From contig CM070720.1 in NCBI GenBank assembly GCA_036346275.1, forward strand, positions 10,269,278-10,333,277: 64,000 nucleotides of DNA. The letters are read 5' to 3'. Below are positions 10,641-21,779 of the stretch, piece after piece (the first letter of the stretch is position 1; the number at the start of each line of letters is the position of its first letter). The stretch is from Otatea glauca (Eukaryota; Streptophyta; Magnoliopsida; Poales; Poaceae). A program made the position numbers and the translations under genes. Below the pieces are notes generated by a model. The model had not been told where the DNA came from, ran no database searches, and worked only from the letters and a program-made list of their open reading frames with translations.

Positions 10641-11159
10641 GGAAGAAGATACGCTGACGTGACTTTGCAGCGGATTAGTTGCATAATATCGATGGCATCC
10701 TCGAGGGGGCACAACACTGTCATGTGGAGCCGCCTAGGAGTTGCGCGGTGACAACGAGCAACATGGCACATGCGGTGGCCAGGTGCGTCGACGTTGAAGT
10801 CGAGGAGCAACAACGAGGTCTGTCCAGGAGAGATTGATCTGGAGGATGATGTATCCAATAAAGAGGCCGTAGTGGATCATGGCAACAAAGAGCAAGAAAG
10901 ACACCACCTCACAAATCTAATCTAATTAAATAGGATACACTAGGTCAATTGTAGGATCACCCGAGCATTGAATGAAATCTTTCTAACAACCGGCGAAATA
11001 TCGCCGAAATCTTGGATTTCAGACCGTCATAAGATTCAAAATCTCGTCCGGATTAGAACAATTCAAAAAATATAAACTAAAATCTTGGTTTAGAGCTTGC
11101 TACAAAACTCATGAAACTTAAGATTTGATGTCAACATATTAATACTTGATACAACTTCT

Positions 11160-11345
11160 GAGCTCAAAGAAGGTCATTACCGAAGCAAAGAAGGTCGCGG
11201 CGACGGCCGAGGCGATGAGGTCGCGGCGACGGCGGGGCGGTGAGTCCGGCGGCGGCGGGCGGTGAGGTCCGGCGGCGGTGGGCGGTGAGGTTGAGGCGAC
11301 GGCGGGCGATGCGGAGACGGCGGCGGGCGTCGCGAGGAGACGGCG
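11160..11345. repeat. GGC-rich low-complexity tract
   Basis: Repeated GGCGGC, GGTGAGG and GACGGC words, extremely GC-rich compared with its neighbours. It sits where the first exon or 5' leader of the left transcription unit of the CACTA element would be, downstream (minus strand) of a TATA-like box at 11396-11402. Confidence 0.7.
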
Positions 11346-11395
11346 GTGGCGTCAGGTTGAAGTGGAAATGAGGGGCTGAGTAGCGCGGTGTTCGA

Positions 11396-11402
11396 ATTTA
11401 TA
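11396..11402 (-). promoter_or_regulatory. TATA-like box for the Ulp1-side CACTA gene
   Basis: The minus strand reads TATAAAT, immediately inside the middle repeat array and upstream of the GC-rich leader. This mirrors the arrangement at the right end (13595-13601). Inferred from sequence only. Confidence 0.45.
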
Positions 11403-11408
11403 GGGTTA

Positions 11409-11745
11409 GAGTATCACTGTCGGGTCACCACAAAAACCGGCAGTGATACACTATCACTGCCGGATAATAAAGAGAACCGGCAGTGATAGTTGAATTGTCA
11501 CTGCCGGTTCAAGCTCAGCCCGGCAGTGAAAGTATTTATCACTGCCGGTTCAATCTCAACCCGACAGTAATAATACATTATCACTGCCGGTTGTATCTAC
11601 ACTCGGCAGTGAAAGTATTTATCACTGCCGGTTCAAAACAAAAACCGGCAGTAATACTTGATTATCACTGTCGGGTTAATACTACAAACCGGCAGTGATA
11701 AAGCACTTCACTGCCGGCTTAATGAGACAACCGGCAGTGATAAGC
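11409..11745. repeat. Internal array of CACTA subterminal-type repeats
   Basis: About twelve TCACTGCCGG-type units in both orientations, as dense and well kept as those at the right terminus. No CACTA terminus is found at either edge. The TNP2 coding sequence stops exactly where the array starts (11746/11747). It looks like the former end region of a second CACTA copy retained inside the element. Confidence 0.8.
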
Positions 11746-11746
11746 T

Positions 11747-13010
11747 CTAGTCAATTATGTCAAAGTTCTCTCTTTTATACTCATCCCATACCCGTACTCC
11801 ATCGTTCCACAAGATTAGAAGATCTTCAACCAATGGTTTGAGGTACACATCGATATCGTTGCCAGGTTGCCTGGGCCCTTGGATCAGTAGTGGCATCATA
11901 ATGTACTTCCGCTTCATACAAAGCCAAGGAGGAAGGTTGTAGATACATAGAGTTACCGGCCAAGTGCTATGACGACTGCTCATGTTACCGAAAGGATTCA
12001 TCCCATCCGTACTCAACCCGAACCTTATATTCCTTACATCATATGCAAAGTGCTTCTTATATTTTCTGTCGATGTTCCTCCATTGCACAGAGTCAGCAGG
12101 GTGTCTGAGCATTCCATCGTTCTTACGCTCTTCGGCGTGCCATCGTAGCAATTGAGCATACCTTTTGTTCGCAAACAATCGATTCAGGCGGGGAATTATA
12201 GGAAAATACCACACCACCTTACGGGGAGATCTCATCTTCTTATGCTTCACCCCGACATCTTCATTATCGATGTCACCATCGTTGCCCTTATACCGCTTTG
12301 CTTTGCAAACAGCACAGCCATCCAAGTCCGCAAACTCATTGCGATACAACATACAATCGTTTGGACATGCGTGTATCCTTTGTACTTCCAATCCCAGCGG
12401 CGGACAACCCGCTTGGCCCGATGCGTACTTGTAGGCAACACGTTACCCTCTGAAAGCAAATCCCCAAGAGACATAAGAGCTCGGTGAAGCTCTTATCGGA
12501 CCAACCATTGCTTGCCTTCAACTCTGCGATAGTGTAAGCACGATGCGCAATTTTGTGCTCCTCCTTGCAGCCTGGGTACAATGGTGTCGTAGAGTCCTGT
12601 ACCATATGTTGGAACTTTTGAAACTCTCTTTCACTCGTGAAGTCTCCTCCCCATCACGCAACATTTGATCCGGATCGTCGTCGTGGTCGCCGACAAGCGT
12701 ATCTTCAATCTGCCGTCATACCGTTGTCTCCGTCATCTTCAATAATGTGTTGCCCTTCATGTACAATCTCATCTTCGCCGTGCTTGGTCCAACAGGTATA
12801 GCCAGCCTTGAAACCTCTTCGAAGCAAGTGTGCACGTATCGACTCTATGGTAGAAAATAGCTTCTGATTTTTGCAGTCAACGCATGGACAGCACATGTAG
12901 TCCGCCAGATTCTTTGACTTGTGCGCCGCAGCCACGTTTAGAAAATAACTCACACCATTAAAAAACTCTGCCCCACAACGGTCCGTGTCATACATCCACC
13001 TTCGGTCCAT
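11747..13010 (-). pseudogene. TNP2-type CACTA transposase, truncated and frameshifted
   Basis: The N-terminal transposase-associated domain (13010-12705) contains MDRRWMYDTDRCGAEF and CPCVDCKN. The TNP2 domain follows, with IHACPNDCMLYRNEFADLDG, CAVCKAKRYKG, FGLSTDGMNPFGNMSSRHST and DVYLKPLVEDLLILWNDGV. The pieces lie in three frames, with shifts near 12475 and 12390, and a gap at 12606-12704. The product would cut at CACTA ends. The C-terminal half, normally several hundred residues more, is missing at the junction with the internal repeat array. Confidence 0.87.
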
Positions 13011-13594
13011 CTACAATTAATTAAATCAAACATTACATACGCATATAATTGCAAATAACAAATAATTGTAAACGATTAGATTTAAAAACATATGTAGCAA
13101 TTTTGACTATATTAAAATACATCAACCTTTTTCCGTTATGTAAATATCCATATAGCAATTTTTTAGTATTGTAAAAAATGAAAATAATTGTAAATAGTTA
13201 GGATATATTTAGACTATATCAAAATATATCAATCTTTTTCATTCGTCAATATCCATCTTGCAATTCCTTATTATTTACAAATTTGGAAAAAATTGTAAGT
13301 ACTTAGGATATACTTTGAGTACATTAAAATATATCAACATTTTTTTATTAGGTAAATATCCATCTAACAAGTTTTTATTATTTCAACATTTGAAAATACA
13401 CCTTTTTCATTATGTAAAAATCCATGTGGCAATTTTTATTATTTACAAAAATAGAGATCAAATTACTAACCTCGAAAAGAAGTACAATACAAATTTTAAC
13501 AAATTTTTCGCAGCAGATCGTTGCAATCTACAAATCGAGCAAAAGACAGAGCGCCTCTGTCTTTGCTCGATCGGCTCGGGAGGCGGGGTCTCGA

Positions 13595-13601
13595 TTATAT
13601 A
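13595..13601 (-). promoter_or_regulatory. TATA-like box for the TNP2 gene
   Basis: The minus strand reads TATATAA at the inner edge of the right subterminal array, about 590 bases upstream of the first TNP2 codon. Inferred promoter; the transcription start was not determined. Confidence 0.45.
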
Positions 13602-13607
13602 AAGACT

Positions 13608-13955
13608 TATCACTGCCGGTCTCGCGCAGAACCGGCGGTGATAAGCTTTGAATCTTGCCGAAAAACATATTGCGCGGGAAGATAATATCACTGCCGGTTC
13701 TCGCTTTAACCCGGCAGTGAAAATGCAAGTATCACTGCCGGTTTAAGAACGACCCGACAGAGATATATCTCTGCCGGTTGTTGTCTCAAACCGGCAGTGA
13801 TATCTTGCTTTTTACTGCCGGTTGGTTGCATGAACCGGCAGTGATAAGTTCTCCCCCCAACTTAACTTTCGAACCGGCAGAGATACGTTATCACTGTCGG
13901 CTCGGTCCTAACCGGCAGTGATATGCCGGCAAGGATTGGCTGTTCTGTAGTAGTG
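13608..13955. repeat. CACTA right subterminal array and terminus
   Basis: Dense TCACTGCCGGTT units in both orientations, ending in the terminal inverted repeat at 13939-13955. The adjoining GCA (13956-13958) matches the left duplication. Confidence 0.9.
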
Positions 13956-14031
13956 GCACTTCTGCTTCTGATGGTTAAAGTATTATATGATACACTGCCT
14001 GAATAGTATATAACACTCTGGTTCTTTGGAC

Positions 14032-14474
14032 AGATACTTGTATGAACTGGATTCGCATTTGGACCGGCTCGTAATATCTGCAGCTAAAGCAAAGATCGGT
14101 TCCCCATTTCCCCGCGAGACACTTCGCAGCATACTGATCCAGATGACTGCAGCTTCCAATTGCAAGAACGGTTCAATCAAGTACTGGTTGAGTGCCGGCC
14201 CTGGTGATTTCCTGCTATCACCAAAAGGGCTGCACAACGCCTGCATTCTACGCCGTCGTGGCCGCCACCACCAACCACTCTCAACGCAAGGAGGGCGTCA
14301 AAGTGATCACAACAATTGTCCCCATGAAAACCCCATTTTTCGCAGAGATAAAAAGCGTGAACTACCTCCCAAATGCACTGGCCATGATGGAAGCAGAAGA
14401 TCAAGGCGCATACGCATCGGTGTGGGTCGACGAGGAGGGGTACGTCGCCGAGGGCCCAATGATGAACGTGGTAT
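14032..14474 (+). pseudogene. Aminotransferase-like exon, left part, with frameshift
   Basis: The acceptor is TCTTTGGACAG. It encodes YLYELDSHLDRLVISAAKAK and goes on to WLSAGPGDFLLSPKG. The expected Cys codon then needs a shift: GGGCTGC carries one extra G near 14229, moving the reading from frame 1 to frame 2. The frame continues with the catalytic-lysine region (IKSVNYLPN) and ASVWVDEEGYVAEGPMMNVV. It stops abruptly at the left LTR of the Ale copia element. The matching right half resumes at 19335. Confidence 0.87.
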
Positions 14475-14751
14475 TGATGGAAATAATTCTTACGTACTTC
14501 AATTAGCCGTTATGCTCTCCTTAGGTTGATTAGCCAAGTTTAGGTTAGTGACCATTGTGTGATCGGCCTCCAACGGCCTAATTTTAGTTTCCATACCATT
14601 GTCTATTTAAGCAAAGGAATACAAAGAAAAGCAGTCACTTCGGCAGCACTAAAGATCGAGATCGTGTTCAAGTGTTCGCGTGAGTTCTTTTTGTGTGCAT
14701 TGGCTCTGTGATCTCGACGGCAACGTGCGCGTTGTTCCGCGAGTTTCAACA
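14475..14751 (+). repeat. 5' LTR of the Ale copia element
   Basis: Starts TGATGGAAATAATTC and ends GAGTTTCAACA. It is nearly identical to 19057-19334. A TATTTAAG stretch near 14604 could serve as the TATA region. Confidence 0.92.
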
Positions 14752-14795
14752 ATTGGTATCAGAGCGCGTCCGATTAGGGACCTGTGGCCGAGGAG

Positions 14796-15557
14796 ATGGC
14801 GGCAGAGAGGACCGAGGCCAGCGGCGTTGTGATCCAGAGGGTGATCCGTGAGGTGGGCGGCGGGAGTAGCTACCCCGTCCTTACCAAGACCAATTACTCC
14901 GACTGGGCGCTCCTGATGAAGGTAAAGCTGCAGGCGCGGGCTCTCTGGAACGTCATCAAGGACGACGGCGCTGATTCTCAGGAGGAGATGGTGCCGATGA
15001 TCGCGAAGATGGAGATGGCCAAGATGGCCTGGGACGCGATCGCGACCATGAGGGTCGGGGACGATCGCGTGAAGAAATCGACAACACAGCAGGTAAGGCG
15101 GAAGTTCGATCTTGCCTCGTTCGACGACGGCGAGACCGTCGAGGACTTCGCACTGCGGCTGAACAATATGGCGGTACATCTTGCCACCTTGGGTGAGGAG
15201 GTCAAGGATGCCGAAATCGTTGCCAAGATACTTCGAAGCCTGCCATCCCGTTTCAAGCATATCGCAATTGCGATCAAGACCTTGTTGGATGTGTCGACCA
15301 TGACGGTCGCCGATCTGACGGGGCGGTTGAAGGAAGCGGAGGAGGCGTTCGAAGAAGCGCCGGCATCGCTACAGCACGAGGGAAGGCTGTACCTCACGGA
15401 GGAGGAGTGGGACGCGCGTCGGAAGATGCGCGAGGTGGAGAACCACTCCGGCGGCGGCGCAAGTGGTGGACGAGGCAGAGCAGGTCGTCGGGGAGGAGGA
15501 CGAAGAGGACGTGGGCGCGCGCGCGGCAACATGTCACCGGGTGGGCCGTCGAATTAA
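14796..15557 (+). pseudogene. gag of the Ale copia element
   Basis: ATG at 14796. Gag domain with YPVLTKTNYSDWALLMKVKL, the typical copia Gag N-terminus, then EDFALRLNNMAVHLATLGEE and a Gly/Arg-rich tail. A TAA at 15555-15557 ends it just before the nucleocapsid zinc knuckle. The knuckle continues in the same frame as DECRRYGKMGHWAREC, where the second Cys of the expected C-x2-C-x4-H-x4-C has become Tyr. Both changes break the particle protein in this copy. Confidence 0.88.
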
Positions 15558-15596
15558 AATAAGCCCACCGGCGACGAGTGCCGGCGCTACGGGAAG

Positions 15597-18500
15597 ATGG
15601 GCCACTGGGCCCGTGAATGCCGATCTCGACCCAAGCGGGAGCAAGCCCACACCGTTCAAGAGGAGGCGGAAGCCTCACTTCTGCTCGCAAAGCTGTCGTC
15701 CATTCCCCCGTCTCCGACGAAATCCGCCGCACCCTCACCGGACGGGGCTCCGGCGAACTCACCATCGACAGGTGCTCTTTTCTCGCAGAACACTTTGGTG
15801 TGGCAGGACAAGGAGCACAAGCATGGCGATCCCGAGGCGAAGGCGGCGTCGAGCACCCAGATCGAGATCTGGGAGCAGAAGGTGTTCGCCCAACTCGGAG
15901 AAGAGAAGGACCGGGAGGCGAAAACCTGGGTCCTGGACACCGGCGCCACAAACCATATGTCCGGATCCAGGGCCGCGTTCTCGGGGATGGACACGGCGGT
16001 ACTCGGCACCGTCCGATTCGGCGACGACTCCGTAGCACGGATCGAAGGGCGCGGCACCGTCACCTTCGTCTGCAAGAATGGCGAGCTCCGGTCGTTCTCT
16101 GGAGTCTACTTCATCCCCCGACTGACGACGAACATAGTCAGCGTCGGGCAGCTCGACGAAGGGGATTACAAAATCAACATCGAAGCTGGGGTGATGAAGA
16201 TCCGAGAGCCCGACGGGAGGCTATTGGCAAGGGTGACTCGGGCAGCCAACCGGCTGTACACGCTCCACGTCAAGATTGCGGAGACAAGATGCTTGGCGGT
16301 GCGCAGCCGGGGCGATGAGGTGGCGTGGCGCTGGCACGAGCGGTTCGGGCACGTCAACATGGCGGCGCTCCGGAAGCTAGCTCGGGAGGAGCTGGTGCGC
16401 GGCCTGCCCCTGCTCGGGCAACTTGAGCAGCTGTGCGAGGCATGCCAGGCTGGCAAGCAACGTCGCACCTCGTTCCCACTTCGGCGGAGTTCGGCGAGAA
16501 GTGCCTCGAGTGGTGCACGGCGACCTGTGCGGTCCAATTGCGCCGGCGACACCGAGAGGAAACAAGTTTTTCTTGCTCCTGGTGGACGATTTCAGCAGAT
16601 ACATGTGGGTAGCCGCGATCCCGTCCAAGGATCGTGCCGCGGCTATCATTAAAGAAATCCAGGCTCGCGCTGAGGGCGAGTCGGGACTCAAGCTGAAGGT
16701 GCTCCGCACCGACCGCGGCGGTGAATTCACCGCTGCCAAGTTCGCGGAATACTGTGCATCCGAAGTGGTCCTGCGCCAGCACACTGCGCCGTACAGCCCG
16801 CAGCAGAACGGCGTCGTCGAGCATCGAAACAGCACGGTGGTGGCAACGGTGAGAAGTATGCTCAAGGCGAAAGGATTGCCCGGCTGGCTCTGGGGTGAAG
16901 CGGTAAGCACGGCCGTGTATGTGCTGAACCGGTGCCCGACGAAGAGCGTGGATGGCATGATGCCGTTCGAGGCATGGCACGGCAAGAAGCCGGCCGTGCA
17001 CCACCTCAAGACCTTCGGGTGCATCATGTATGTACGGAACACGTCGCCGCATCTGAAGAATCTCGAGGATCGTGGGCGCAAGATGGTCTTCATCGGCTAC
17101 GAGCGCAGCTCCAAGGCGTACCGCGTGTTTGACCCCATCACGAAGCGTCTCCATGTGACACGCGACGTGGTGTTCGACGAGAACGCCCAGTGGGACTGGG
17201 ACAGCAGCGGTGACATTGGCGAGCCGAACGGTGGCGACGACATCTTCACAATCGAGTACGCGACCACAACCCAGGCAGCACCGGCGGTCGACATGGCGGA
17301 GGCAGCACCGGAACATCAGGCTCCAGTCGGGGCCGACGACATCACGAACCAGGACGTCGAGATCGACGACGCGAACCTGGATGCGGACCACGATGACGAC
17401 GCGCCTCTCCGGTTCCGCAGCATCAACGACATAGTCGGGCCAGCCTCGCCGCGCGGGTTCGCACCGCGCGTTCTGGTGACTGAGGAGTTGCACGTGGTGA
17501 GCTACGACGAGCCGGCGTTGTTTGCTGAAGCAGAACGCAGCCCGAGCTGGAGGAAGGCTATGATGGAGGAAATGGAAGCCATCGAGGAGAACGGTACTTG
17601 GTACCTCGCCGACCTCCCACCTGGACGCAAGCCGATCGGAGTCAAATGGGTGTTCAAGGTCAAGTGCGACGAACACGGTGCAATGGCCAAGCATAAGGCG
17701 TGCCTTGTGGTGAAAGGCTACGCGCAGCGGCACGGCATCGACTATGACGAAGTCTTCGCGCCGGTGGCCAGGCTGGATTCGGTGCGCCTCCTCATCGCTC
17801 TCGCGGCGCATGAAGGGTGGGAGGTGCACCACATGGACGTCAAATCGGCGTTCTTGAACGGCGACTTACAGGAGGAGGTCTACGTCGAGCAACCGGTGGG
17901 GTTCATCGTCTCCGGACAAGAGCACAAGGTGCTTAGGCTACGAAGGCGTTATGCGGATTGCATCGGCGCCGCGCATGGAACGCGGCTCGGCGACACTCTG
18001 TTGTCGCAGCTTCCGTCGGGCGCGTCGAGCACGCCATCTACATCGAGCGGAGCGGCGCGCATTGGTGATTGGGGTCTATGTCGATGACCTTGTTATCACC
18101 GGGTCAGACTCCGGCGAGCTCGCGGCGTTCAAGAAGGAGATGGCGGCCATGTTCAAGATGAGCGACCTCGGCCTACTTCATTACTACCTCGGGATCGAGG
18201 TGAAGCAGAGCGCGAGGGGCATCAGTCTCAGCCAAGGCGCATATGCCCTGAAGATCTTGGAGAAAAATGGCATGGCGAGGTGCAACCCGTGCCAGGCACC
18301 GGTGGAGGCGAGATTGAAGCTGAGCAAGCACAGCGTGCAGCCACTGGTGGACGCCACGACATACCGAAGCATTGTCGGGAGCTTGAGGTACCTCGTGAAC
18401 ACTCGCCCCGACTTGGCATTTTCAGTTGGATTCGTGAGCCGTTTTCTGGAGGAGCCAAGGGAGGATCACCTTGCAGCAATAAAGCGAATTCTTCATTATG

Positions 18501-18990
18501 TGGCGGGCACAATCAACTGGGGACTCTGGTTTGGCCGGAAGAAGGGAGAACAGGCGCTGTTAATTGGGTTCAGTGATGCTGATTTCGCAGGTGACATCGA
18601 TGCAAGGAAGAGCACAACCGGGGTCATCTTCTTCCTGGCAGAGAGCCCGATCTCCTGGCAGTCCAAGAAGCAGAGGATAGTAGCTCAGTCCAGCTGTGAA
18701 TCGGAGTACATTGCTGCTGCAAATGGAGCTTGTCAGGCATTGTGGCTTGCCCAAGTTCTTGCTGAGGTATAGGGGTCCGAGCCAGTCGCACCCTTTCTCA
18801 ATGTGGACAACAAATCAGCCATTGCTCTGATCAAGAACTATGTTCTTCATGGGCAGAGCAAACACATTGAGGTGAAGTATCATCTAGTCCGGGAATGCGA
18901 GGATAAAGGCTTGATCAAGGTAAAATTATCAGAAGCGAAGAGCAGCTCAGTGACATACTGACGAAGCCTCTGGGAAGAGCAAAATTTCAG
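15597..18990 (+). pseudogene. pol of the Ale copia element (protease, integrase, RT, RNase H)
   Basis: Protease: WVLDTGATNHMSGS. Pre-integrase zinc part: WRWHERFGHVNMAALRKLAR to CEACQAGKQ. Integrase core: VVHGDLCGPI, LRTDRGGEF and YSPQQNGVVEHRN. RT: VKWVFKVKCDEHGAMAKHKA, HHMDVKSAFLNGDLQEEVYV and the YVDD box (GVYVDDLVITG near 18078). RNase H: SDADFAGDIDARKSTTGVIF. Frameshifts lie near 16490 and between about 17940 and 18060, where part of the RT palm is scrambled. A stop at about 18770 and another shift near 18945 follow. Not functional. Confidence 0.9.
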
Positions 18991-19056
18991 GATTTTCGCT
19001 CAAGGATCGGCATGATCAACGTGGATGGTGCAACATGGCAAGTCTTAGGAGGGGAT

Positions 19057-19334
19057 TGATGGAAATAATTCTTGCGTACTTCAATTAGCCGTTATGCTTT
19101 CCTTAGGTTGATTAGCCAAGTTTAGGCTAGTGACCATTGTGTGATCGGCCTCCAACGGCCTAATTTTAGTTTCCATACCATTGTCTATTTAAGCAAAGGA
19201 ATACAAAGAAAAGCAGTCACTTCGGCAGCACCAAAGATCGAGATCGTGTTCAAGTGTTCGCGTGAGTTCTTTTTGTGTGCGTTGGCTCTGTGATCTCGAC
19301 GGCAACGTGCGCGTTGTTCCGCGAGTTTCTAACA
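19057..19334 (+). repeat. 3' LTR of the Ale copia element
   Basis: Starts TGATGGAAATAATTC right after the purine tract and ends GAGTTTCTAACA, one base longer than the 5' LTR. Differences from the left LTR seen by eye are all C/T or A/G transitions. Confidence 0.92.
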
Positions 19335-19575
19335 GTGTTCATAACGAGGAACAGTAAGCTGGTGCTTCCCGCTTTTGACAGAATCCTCAGTGGATGCACA
19401 GCGAAGCGGCTTCTGGTGTTGGCGCCAAAGTTAGTTGAAGCTGGCCTTCTGAAGAGTGTCAAAACTACAGGAATTACCGCTGATGAGGCTAGGCAGTGCG
19501 CTGAGATGATGTTCGTCGGGAGTGGGCTTCCTTTGCTGCCAATCGTTGAATGGGATGGCCAGCCAGTTGGTAATG
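19335..19575 (+). pseudogene. Aminotransferase-like exon, right part after the copia insertion
   Basis: Directly after the right LTR the host frame resumes with VFITRNSKLVLPAFDRILSG, then CTAKRLLVLAPKLVEAGLLK and MMFVGSGLPLLPIVEWDGQP. It ends at donor AATG|GTAAATGC. It joins seamlessly to the residues coded just before 14474, so both halves were one exon. The first bases GTGTT correspond to GTAT(T) on the left side, an imperfect target duplication. Confidence 0.87.
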
Positions 19576-20000
19576 GTAAATGCTTGAGAACATTAGTATT
19601 TATTTAGCATGATTAAAAAATTAATGGTGCACGGATTAAATTTAAAAGTTGCTTGAAAAAATCCTGTGCTAATTGTACTAACCATCTGAAATTGACATAA
19701 GCGTATGGGTTACCTATGTTACAAGGCTATATCTTGAACTATTTAAGTGCTATTATTGACAAGTAGCAAATGTACTTTATTTTTTTGAGAAACAAAGTAA
19801 CAAATACTTGATGAACGGAGACTGCTCTGTAAATGCCCAAACTGCACTTCAAAATGTCAGCCTATAACTGGGTTTACATGGCTGAAGATCAGCTGCAGCT
19901 CAAAATTACAGTGTCTGCTATATACTAGTTCACATTTGAGCAAACAATAATTAAATTGTGAGATATACATTCATTAATCCATACGTTTTTCGTGTTGCAG

Positions 20001-20092
20001 GACAAGTGGGGAAAATTACTGTTGTCCTATCTGATATGCTCCGGGATGACATGGAGTCTGGTCCAGATAGGATTCCTGTTCCTTACAATTAA
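20001..20092 (+). pseudogene. Aminotransferase-like gene, last coding exon
   Basis: The acceptor CGTGTTGCAG is followed by codons for QVGKITVVLSDMLRDDMESG and the family C-terminal end DRIPVPYN, with a TAA stop at 20090-20092. The preceding intron (19576-20000) is ordinary AT-rich sequence. The 3' untranslated region follows. Confidence 0.85.
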
Positions 20093-21779
20093 GCAGAGAT
20101 GACGGCTGCAGGATCATCCAAGATCAACACTGTCTGTGCTATGCTACTATATGCAGGTACGAGTGTGTGTTGTATTGCGAAGTGTAGGAATTGTGAAACG
20201 GAAAGAATGACAACTTCTTTTCCGTTTTTCTTGATGTTAACTGAATAAGATGGATGCTTGCGCAAACGATCAGTGTAGTCGGCAAATCCTTAATTTGTTG
20301 GCAATCTCTATCTCTATAATTATGGCCCTGTTTGGCGTGACGACTCCAGGTTTTTCTGGCTCCTGCTTCGGCTCCTCTGAGGATCAACTCCAAAACCAAA
20401 GCTGGGGCCAAAGTGTTTGGTTGATTGGCTACTAAAATGTGGATGATTTGAAAATATAAGTTGTTCATGCTACCGTTGGTTTTAATACTTAAAATTTTTT
20501 TGACATCCATGCTTGAATGTACTTAATATTTCTTGCCTAACTTTTTTTTTTCGTTTTTCTTGCTACTGCCGTGAACTTTTTTTTTCTAACGCCGGTGAAC
20601 ATGTTTTAAATCAAGAACGTTGAACTGGCATGTTTTGCTAACTCCTTGAGTGAAAGTTGAAATAACAAATTACTTAATGCGAACAAGTTGAAGTACTCCC
20701 TAGGAAACACCTTTTAGTGTGGTGTCGAAGTTAGGGATATATGACTCAATACCCACCTTTGAATAAGGTCGCGAATATATATCCCGCTTTCATTTGTCTA
20801 GCCGTGTGCTAAAAGGACGCATTTACCTGTGTGTGCATACGTGGTGGTGTGTGTACGTGTGCGTCTTCTTTATAATCACAAAAAAAGAAAAGTTGCGCAC
20901 AATATAAGTCCAAACCAACCATACACATAGACCAAGCAAGCAATAAATTTGAGAAATTAAATATACATATTTGGATGACACTTCCCAATAAAATCAAGGG
21001 TGTTAAGTGGAAATAATGCAATTGCTACCCTTTGATTCCCTCGGTAAACCTGTATTTTGATGACGTTTCCCAATAAAATAGACTTATATTACGGGAAGAA
21101 AGGAGTAGCATCCAAAACAAGTGATGAATTATACGATTAATTGAATTTCTATTGCTAATGCCGAACAAGAACATGACATTTTTTGCTAGTGCTGAACAAC
21201 ACACGTGTGAACTAGCATCCAAACCGAACAATGAACAGTACCAACCACAAAAACAGCCCACAAGGCATCGCAGATGGGGATAGCAACTTCCTCGGCTCTT
21301 GAGGTCCCTGTTGACATTGCTTGCCTGGATGCAAAAAACAGATCGGGGAAGAAATCACTCACATTGCTTGCCTGGCTGCAGATTTGGCATCGAAGCACTG
21401 CAGGTAGGGTGGGCATTCGGTTTTTCGGTTAATGGAAATTTTCTGAACTTGGGAGTCTCATACAGTGGAAGTAACCAACTGTGCCAGCAGCCAAGGGAGC
21501 CCACCTGCACCACACTAATGCCAGTGAAAGTGTGAAACCACGCTAGCAGCAGCAGCGTCCACTACATTACATAATGTCCATAAGTCCATTAACACAAAAT
21601 ACATTGTCCAGCAACACAAGCAACTAAAAAGAATGCAATACCAGTATAGCACATATATTGTCCACTGTCCAGCAATGACAAGCAATTAAAAAGCACAATT
21701 AAATTTTAGAAACTTAGAAGCAGCAGTACTCTGCACTCCTCCAGTCCTCCAGGCTCTAGCAGTCCAGCAACAAGTTTAG
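20093..21779. other. 3' flank of the aminotransferase-like gene, no gene seen
   Basis: Begins with the probable 3' UTR of the aminotransferase-like gene. At about 20325-20430 is a stretch starting GGCCCTGTTTGGCGTGACGA that resembles the end of a small hAT- or MITE-type element, but no partner terminus was found. A GT-rich simple tract lies at about 20825-20865. From 21240 to 21540 are short open pieces that I cannot assign. Confidence 0.6.

Larger units (their letters stand above)
8971..13955 (-). mobile_element. CACTA (En/Spm) DNA transposon in host intron, non-autonomous chimera
   Basis: The left terminus CACTACTACAGAACAGC and right terminus (complement, GCTGTTCTGTAGTAGTG) form near-perfect inverted repeats. 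They are flanked by the 3-bp duplication GCA at 8968-8970 and 13956-13958. Subterminal arrays of TCACTGCCGGTT-type units occur at both ends and, unusually, also in the middle (11409-11745). Two minus-strand genes are present: a 5' part of a TNP2 transposase (13010-11747) and exons of a Ulp1-type peptidase (10470-9630). The transposase lacks its C-terminal half and has frameshifts, so the copy cannot move itself. It lies wholly within an intron of the aminotransferase-like gene. Confidence 0.92.
14475..19334 (+). mobile_element. Ty1/copia retrotransposon, Ale (Retrofit-like), inserted in host exon
   Basis: Plus-strand element with 277- and 278-bp LTRs (14475-14751, 19057-19334), a tRNA-iMet-type primer site (TGGTATCAGAGC, 14754-14765) and a purine tract AGGAGGGGAT before the right LTR. 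The domain order protease, integrase, RT, RNase H is that of copia. Short LTRs and the Gag sequence point to the Ale/Retrofit lineage. By eye the LTRs differ at about five substitutions plus one indel, so the insertion is fairly recent. Flanks are GTAT on the left and GTGTT on the right, an imperfect target duplication. The host reading frame continues across the insertion. Coding sequence carries stops and frameshifts. Confidence 0.93.
8741..20092 (+). pseudogene. Fold-type IV PLP aminotransferase-like gene (3' half), disrupted
   Basis: The exons together encode the aminotransferase class IV domain of the plant branched-chain/D-amino-acid aminotransferase-like family (At5g27410/At3g05190 type), PLP enzymes that move amino groups between amino and keto acids. 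Exons: 8741-8913, 14032-14474 continued at 19335-19575, and 20001-20092. Splice sites are GT/AG and phases join correctly (GG|A gives Gly; G|GA gives Gly). Diagnostic stretches are MMVIPIDDHMVHRGHGVFDT, the PLP-lysine region IKSVNYLPNALAMMEAE, and MMFVGSGLPLLPIVEWD. The 5' exons lie left of the Tat element, outside the window. Lesions are a 1-bp insertion near 14229 and a 4.86 kb copia insertion inside the exon, so a normal product is not possible from this copy. Family assignment is firm; substrate is not determined. Confidence 0.85.

Noticed and set aside
11409..11745. CRISPR-like regular repeats
   Set aside because: Units alternate in orientation, form palindromes and match CACTA subterminal repeats; the context is a plant transposon.
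16354..17832. 492-codon minus-strand open frame over the Ale copia pol, and smaller ones at 14649-15260 and 15394-16038
   Set aside because: They are exact shadows of GC-rich gag/pol codons on the plus strand and show no domain.
20325..20435. A MITE or hAT end starting GGCCCTGTTTGG
   Set aside because: Only one terminus is visible and no target duplication was found, so no element was called.
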